From positions 62,001 through 126,000 of the forward strand of contig JANEZZ010003063.1 of NCBI GenBank assembly GCA_026122225.1: DNA of 64,000 nucleotides. Direction: 5' to 3'. The notes under the pieces were generated by a model. It did not search any database, was not told the origin of the DNA, and worked only from the letters and a program-made list of their open reading frames with translations. This stretch comes from Heloderma charlesbogerti (taxonomy: Eukaryota > Chordata > Lepidosauria > Squamata > Helodermatidae). Positions 58,346 to 64,000 of this stretch are shown one piece after another. The stretch's first letter is position 1; each line of letters opens with the position of its first letter. The translations under genes and the position numbers were made by a program.

Positions 58346-58673
58346 AAATAGCTATGTTTAGGTTGCTACAAGCAGCCTGCACCTTGTTGTGCCCTCCCTG
58401 TAAACCCTCTTCCTGGGCATCAGGTACAGGTGCATGTACTCTGTCTCTAAGAGGGTGGAAGTGTGAGAGCCTTGTCTTGCTGACCAGTGATGGTTGCTTA
58501 CCAAATCCAGTCGATCTGGACAATCCACTTCCACAGGGAACTCCAAGAACAGGCAGAGGAAGGAAGTTTGGCTCTGCATGCTGCATGTTGCAGAGTAAAC
58601 AAAGTCTCTGAAAAGGGGTCAAAATGAGGCTGGCTGTTTCCCATCAATTGGTAAGAGTGTGTCTGTCTTCTAG

Positions 58674-58742
58674 GTACATCCGCGACTGGACCAGCAGCTG
58701 TGGTTGAGAACGGCGATCATGGAATAGAAGGCAGCAGTAAGG
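58674..58742 (+). CDS. MAP4: MAP4 second coding exon (projection domain)
   Basis: A 69-nt exon (23 codons, phase 1 at both ends) between a pyrimidine-rich acceptor (GTCTGTCTTCTAG) and a GTACGT donor at 58743. It reads through VVENGDHGIEGSS, which corresponds to the stretch of mammalian MAP4 following the first coding exon (a NG-HG-EG pattern is shared). The one base left over from 47422, or from the micro-exon at 53293, completes its first codon. An alternative GTAAGG donor inside the exon at 58738 is possible, but the 58743 site keeps the phase expected from mammalian MAP4. It is part of the unstructured projection domain, with no catalytic role. Confidence 0.85.
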
Positions 58743-59280
58743 GTACGTTTTTAATGGCCCCTATTCGTGTGCCCTATTTATATACCTCTTACTTGCACAA
58801 GAGACACTTCCCTGTGGTGTGATCCCATGCTGCTGCTGTGTGTGTGTGTTTGCATATATATGTATGCAAGAGGGAAAATATTGGACCATTGCGTGTTTCT
58901 TCCTCCTAGGCATTCCCCAGAAACATAAGAGTAGAATTTTTAGTGCTGGATTATGACGTTCCAGGAACTCTTTCCTGGATATAGCCTTTTCCCTTTCCTG
59001 ATAGAGTGGTACTTTATTCTGCAATATCTTGTCCTGTCTTGCCCTGTTGCCAGCGGCTGGCATTTTGTGAAATACCTTTCTGACTGTTGTAGCTCTGTAG
59101 TTGAGGAAGCCTCTTTCCCCTCCCCACACTCAAAGAGAGGCTATTCTTTAGTTTCAGAACAACTATCATAAATCACCTTAGAAAATGGAAGCACAAAGAC
59201 ATTTGCAGGAGACCCCTTGTGGGCATGGCTGCGTGTGATCTCTCAAGAGACTGAGATATTTCAGTAATGTTGGTTTAAAA

Positions 59281-59294
59281 CTGCCTTCTAGTGG
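59281..59294 (-). promoter_or_regulatory. CTCF-like motif, reverse
   Basis: CTGCCTTCTAGTGG fits the reverse CTCF consensus with one mismatch. With the motif at 52733 it makes a convergent pair around the MAP4 exon at 58674. Confidence 0.3.
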
Positions 59295-59924
59295 CCCATT
59301 CAGAAGGATTATTTAAGTGTAATTAACACTTTAAGTCACCTTCCCCTCCCCTACATTCAGGAGAATGTTTCTGCACCTGAGCAGGCAAGGAACTCTTGTA
59401 CAGATAGCTCATGCTGCTCACCTTAGTGTGAAGATGGCAGAGACCTCCCTCTGCTTAGGGTCTAGAATCAGCCCATCAGAGGTGGGCTGATGTCACACTT
59501 GCTTGGTCCCCCCTGCCCTAGAATCACTGTGTTAAAGCCAGTGTGCATACTCAGGATCACTTAAGAGTCTAGGCATAACTAATGTGTCTAGCAATGTTTA
59601 GATTTTATTTATTCTAATATTTATATGCCGCCTTTCAGTGCAAAGCCCTCCCAAGAAGTCTCACCTAAGACAATTCTGTGTGTGTGTGTACACTCCCCCC
59701 ACATCTGTCTGTCTGTTTTTATACACATGCGTGCGCATGCACACACCAGCTGCAAAACTAAAATTCCCGCAAAACTTAAACGCAAAACCCGTTTAAGACA
59801 ATCGGAAGCCCAGCTGGTTTTCTGTGTACACTGTTGCTTAAGAACACACATTCCTTGCTGCTTTCCATGGTCCAGCTAGTTCAGCTTTCTTTGTAAGCAT
59901 CCCAGAAAACACTAGATCAGTGTT

Positions 59925-60000
59925 CTCCAACTTGGTGCCCTTCAGATATGTTGGACTACTACTTCCATCATCATCAGCCAATCATCGTGAAAAGTTAAGT
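59925..60000. repeat. Palindromic element, family A (left half)
   Basis: TCTCCAACTTGGTGCCCTTC then AGATATGTTGGACTACTACT; the right arm is missing. Confidence 0.55.
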
Positions 60001-60475
60001 TTGCCATCGCTTATTGCTTGCTCCTTATTGCTTGCTCCTTCCAGCTCCTCTGGTTTTCTTATACTGTCCCAAATTTTCATATGATCAGCTGTTGCATTCA
60101 GTCATAAGAGTAGTTACTGGTATGATCCCAAAGATGGGAAGGAGTCAAAGGATGTTGCTGCACCAAGGCAAGAAGGGAATTCTAATTCAAGAAGCAGGGA
60201 AGCTCCACAAGCGGAACGAGGCCTCCACTATCAGTCTAGCATAATCCAGACTTGAGTGCAATGAACCTCATAATAACAGCACAACCTCCTTCCCTCACCA
60301 TGAAATGATTTCCTTAACTACTATTCATCAGAGTGAATGGACTGCCAATTCTGAAATTTAACTCAACACATTATATCAAATTGTGGCTCCTTGCAGGGCA
60401 TTATTCAGCGTTAGGCACCCAAACTAAGAAATGAGCCAATTTGCCAAACAAACATGGGGCCTGCTGTATATTTAA

Positions 60476-60515
60476 TGGTGTGTGTGTGTGTATCTATATA
60501 TTTATATCTATATTC
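60476..60515 (+). repeat. (GT)n/(AT) mixed microsatellite
   Basis: GTGTGTGTGTGTGTATC followed by TATATATTTATATC. Confidence 0.8.
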
Positions 60516-62556
60516 TTTTGATGAAAATAAAATATAAATTGAAATTTCATTTTCTAAATACTACTATTGTTTTCTGTTAACCTAACATGAGTAAAGGTTT
60601 AAATACCGATATCCCAAGATGCTGATAATTAGGCCCACCCTGAATTCCACCCTTTGACCATGGGGTTCCTGTGGGTCTATGGGGTAGTGAGGCTTTCAGA
60701 CTGCATACAACTCCTCTTCAGAAAGTAATGGTAAGTCTAAGCTGAAGCGGGAATAAGTGCAAGGACGAAGGTCTCCCTTCTGGAAACTGCAATGTACCTT
60801 GCTTGAATTTGTACACCGTTCAGCTGTTCCCCTCTTCCTCCTGCCCAAAGAGTTTTGTGTGTCATGCTGCCTATCAGCAAACTCACCCCACCCCCTGCTC
60901 GCTCTTGTGTGGTGAGCATCTCCCTTACTGGCCTGCATGTGTCTCCCCCCCCCCCCAATCTCCTGCCTAGCTGTACGTGTTCCTCCCTGCTCCACTTTTT
61001 GAGGTGGGGATACAAGACTATGTATCATTGTCCTTGCAATGTGTGAGTGTTTGTTGGGGTGGAGGTGGGCGGTTGTGTAAGGTTTCATGTGCGCTTGCTG
61101 CTTATGATGGGTGATGGCATCTCAGTCCTAACTGCCATGTTTCCCTAAGAACTCAGATTCCTCCATCACCCCAAGAGCTGAAAATTCGCCGGAGTTTGAG
61201 CTTTTGTTAGGTTCCATGGTGGGACAGGAAAGTGTAATGGTACAGCTTTCCAGAAAGCATCAAAATAATTAGGGGTTTTCAGGAAAATGGAAGAGATGAG
61301 TACAATGCAGCTCCTTTCATTTAGCTGCTTTAAATGCATCTTGATTCTTCAGAGATGGGCAGCTGGCATTAGTTAGCTAGCTGGGCGGATGCAGATGCTG
61401 CCAGTGCAATCTCAAGAGGTCCCTCAAAGGGCTACTGTTGTGCTAGGTCAAGCAGGCCACCATTCTGTTCCTCCAAGTCAGCATCATGAGATCTGCTCTG
61501 AACCTCATGATGCTACTACTTCAGATTTAGAGCTGAATATCCCTGCTCTGTGGTCTCGCTAGTATTGCTCTGTGCCAGGGGGTCCTGGGCCCAGTTGTTG
61601 GCAGTTGTCTGCCCTTGTCCTGAGCAGCACATGCCTGGCCCCTGGTAGGTTTGTAGGGCTGAGTTGGCCCATTTGCGTGGTGCTGAGTTTCCGGGTCAGT
61701 GAGAATGTGTTACTGCACATGGTGTCACAGGTGACTTGCAACATTGTGCTCATGGAAGGGACCTTGCAAAGCTGGGATCTTTTCTCACCTTGCACTCCAG
61801 GTCTAAGAGTTGTGCTCTAAGAGCTTCAGCCAAGGCAAGAGATTAGGTGAGGAGGCTGCAGCGCTTCTAAGGCAGCAAACTGCAGAGGTAGTTAGTCGAG
61901 GGGCAGATGCTTAAGAGTCAAAACAAAGCCTGCAAATGAGACCTAGCTGATGAGGGTTAGTTTAAAACAAAACAAGCCATTGGGCAGACTCCTGAAAGGC
62001 ATCTACTGAAATGTATTTGAGCAATTCAAATATCTTCACATGCTGCTGCTGCCACCTACTTGGTTCACAGGGGCTGTAGTGCTGCAACCTGGGGATTCTG
62101 ATGTGGGGGTTTTTTTGTAGATTCACAATTTCTTGACATGAGTTACATGAATCATTCTCTCCACATCTGAGGGGAACGTTTATGGACAGAAAAGCCCGCA
62201 AAGTTGGGGAGTGGCTAAAAGGAAAAACATTTTTTTAAGACAAATATCTAGTTATGGAATCTCCCAGGTCTGCTGGTGATGGGCACGAAAGGGCTTCTCC
62301 CAGTCTGGGTTAAGAGAGTTCAGAGGAGGGCATTGACACTATACCTCTCTCTGTGGTTGCATTTGTTGTCTGTGACTGTTAGTCTGTAGTGGACAGGAGG
62401 GGAAGCAGGTGTTTGCAGTCGTCCTTACAAAAGGGATGGATTTGGGGCTACCAATTTATGAAAAAGGTGTCACTGAGCAGCATGGTTTGTGTAGCAGCAT
62501 AAATTCTTGCCTCCTGCACTGGGAGGATTGTGTAGCAAAGGAGTAAGCAAAGCCAT

Positions 62557-62630
62557 CTGGACCTAAAGCCCCCTTCTGTGATTCCAGAATCAACTGGACC
62601 TAAAGCCCCCTTCTGTGATTCCAGAATCAT
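62557..62630 (+). repeat. Tandem duplication, 2 x 37 bp
   Basis: CTGGACCTAAAGCCCCCTTC through ATTCCAGAATCA occurs at 62557-62593 and again at 62594-62630, followed by a poly-A run at 62637. Confidence 0.85.
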
Positions 62631-62861
62631 CTGTTTAAAAAAAAAAAAAGCAAAGAGCCAATTTAAAAACAAATGAAACCTTTTTGCACCCAGTACCATA
62701 AATTACAGTAGAGGAGGTACAGGGCCTATAATGGCTTGCTTGACTTGAGTGGGGTGGGAAGTATGGAGTTCAGGCCCAATGGAAGTCTGTCTCAAAACCT
62801 GGATGAATGAGCATCTCTCAGCTGCCTTAGTGACAGACTGCTCCTCCTAAGGGAGTGGCGG

Positions 62862-63010
62862 GTGGGGGAGGCATAGCTCAGTGGTTAAACACATGCTTTG
62901 CATGAAGCGTGTGCCAGGTTCAATCCTTTGCATGCTGAGAATGCTGGGGTTTAAAGATAGACTGGTCAATTCTTGAAGGCCAGCACTCTGCAGCTCTTCT
63001 GAATAGGTGA
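62862..63010 (+). mobile_element. tRNA-derived SINE, sense
   Basis: GCATAGCTCAGTGGTTAAAC is an A-box-like segment and CAGGTTCAATCC at 62916-62927 a near-perfect B box, 30-odd bases apart as in a tRNA head; a body of about 80 bases follows. The same family occurs inverted at 9240 and 13912. Confidence 0.65.
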
Positions 63011-63031
63011 GGGCAGACATTTTTCCTTGTA

Positions 63032-63062
63032 GGTGGTGGTGATGGTGGTGGTGGTGGTGATG
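63032..63062 (+). repeat. (GGT)n-rich microsatellite
   Basis: GGTGGTGGTGATGGTGGTGG and further GGT/GAT units. Confidence 0.85.
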
Positions 63063-63973
63063 TGTACATGTTTAAACCATGTGGTGGTGGTTTATGCCAT
63101 TACTGTAGTACCAGTCTGCCTTTTAAATGTCTTATGTGGCATTCGGGAAACATTTCCTGGCACATTCTCTTGTGCTGCAGTGGGAGGCTCGGGTTTGCCA
63201 CCTGTAAACATGCAGGATCACAAGCCAGCTCCAGATCATGAGCTGAGCCTTGAGACTTGGTAAAATGGTGGGCAGTGAGAGGGTTTCAATTGCCTTCTGT
63301 TTGCTGGGCCTCTAGAAATGCTGTTGTCATATCCTTAACTTGTTTAGGTACATGTGAATTGGTGGGTGGGAAGATCTGGGCCACATCAAAATCAATGAAT
63401 GGGATGCTTCATGTTCAACCAGGCTTGTGCAGGAAAGCTCCTGGTAGGTTGTGTGGTGCTTTTTATTTTTTTGCTTGTCATGAAGGATGTTGTGATTCTT
63501 GCCATTCTAACCAAGCCCTGTGTTAGCTACCTCAGTCCCTGTAAATCACCAAGTAATCTTGCTTTCCAGTTGATGGCAGTGAGAATCCTGTGGGCTCAGG
63601 CCCGCTTCAAAGCCAGGTGTTCAGGACCCTGCATGCCAGCTGTCTCAGGATCTGCAGTCTTAAATACACAGACAGAGCCTTATCGAAATGCATCAACTTC
63701 CAGAAGTGTTTTTAGGGGCCTCCTGACCTGCTTGCTCTGATGCTCCCAGATATATTTTCTGCATGTTCAGTACAGTTGACTGGCTGCTTCCCTGCCACAC
63801 CACAGCATGAGTCCCTTGTAAAAGTGAGCTTCTCCCTTCTCTCGGGTCTGCTGGCTGCCTTCAGAGTGATGTATTGCTTTGTGTGCAGTTTGCTGCATTA
63901 ATGTTCATGTTTACTAATGACTTAATGCTTTTATGCCCCTTTCTCTCCCGTCATCTTCCCCTTTTCTATCTTT

Positions 63974-64000
63974 TTTTCCTTCCTAGAAGCCTAGACCCTG
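63974..64000 (+). other. MAP4: Possible 3' splice acceptor of next MAP4 exon at window edge
   Basis: A T-rich pyrimidine tract runs into three closely spaced AG dinucleotides ending at 63986, 63989 and 63994. The next MAP4 exon is expected downstream in phase 1. Using the first or second AG puts a TAG stop in that frame; only the third keeps the few visible bases open. With six exonic bases visible I cannot confirm that this is an exon. Confidence 0.3.

Larger units (their letters stand above)
47423..58673 (+). other. MAP4: MAP4 intron(s) between the two coding exons
   Basis: About 11.2 kb bounded by GTAAGT at 47423 and the TAG acceptor at 58673. It holds MIR-like SINE copies, palindromic elements, an L3/CR1-like LINE end, an old sense L2 copy near 57.2-58.2 kb, a CTCF-like motif at 52733 and the candidate micro-exon at 53261. 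In 47423-49529, 52113-53250 and 54226-57179 I see no recognised repeat of size or other gene. Confidence 0.8.
58743..63973 (+). other. MAP4: MAP4 intron downstream of the second coding exon
   Basis: Begins with GTACGT. Holds a CTCF-like motif at 59281, half of a family A palindrome at 59925, a GT/AT microsatellite at 60476, the 37-bp duplication at 62557 and a tRNA-derived SINE at 62862. The remainder shows nothing I can classify. Confidence 0.6.

Noticed and set aside
62874..62930. Possible tRNA gene from A and B boxes
   Set aside because: The downstream body and repeated copies elsewhere show it is a tRNA-derived SINE; no cloverleaf acceptor stem is evident.
1..64000. CRISPR array, operon or phage-like system
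   Set aside because: No regularly spaced repeats with unique spacers and no prokaryotic gene layout; the content is vertebrate intron.

Overview
This is vertebrate nuclear DNA, most likely from a squamate reptile (lizard or snake; species not resolved). The pointers are a BovB-type RTE LINE, a Sauria-type tRNA SINE ending in CTTTACC repeats, many L2 and CR1 LINE pieces, MIR-like SINEs and abundant short palindromic elements. There is no sign of prokaryotic organisation. Long ORFs are rare and nearly all fall in dead retroelements.

The one host gene I can support is MAP4 (microtubule-associated protein 4), on the + strand. Its start-codon exon is at 47179-47422 (ATG at 47185) and a second coding exon is at 58674-58742; both match the N-terminal projection domain. 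A short candidate exon (53261-53293, or 53259-53293 with the upstream acceptor) lies between them, and a possible acceptor sits at the right edge. No CpG-island promoter is visible, so the transcription start is probably left of the window and about 47 kb here would be 5' intron. A 49-nt candidate untranslated exon (25414-25462) lies in a repeat-poor block in the middle of that interval.

Layout: 1-9.6 kb, intronic DNA with L2 ends, palindromic elements and microsatellites. 9.6-20.9 kb, an L2 copy split by a SINE, CR1 and L2 ends, a perfect 99-bp tandem duplication, and a 1.8-kb antisense L2. 22.0-24.7 kb, a 5'-truncated BovB LINE with an exact 12-bp target-site duplication. 24.7-27.8 kb, repeat-poor. 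27.8-29.7 kb, palindrome and CR1. 29.9-33.3 kb, mostly unclassified. 33.3-35.0 kb, antisense L2. 35.0-47.1 kb, microsatellites, an antisense L3/CR1-like LINE, and L2/CR1 ends. 47.2-64 kb, the MAP4 coding exons with SINEs, palindromes, an old L2 and two CTCF-like motifs.

The most unusual pattern is a modular set of palindromic short elements. One family (B) shares its outer ends with another (C) and its central core with a third (A), which suggests chimeric or jointly mobilised foldback elements. I found no CRISPR array, operon or new multi-gene system. Repeat boundaries are by eye and approximate unless target-site duplications are given.
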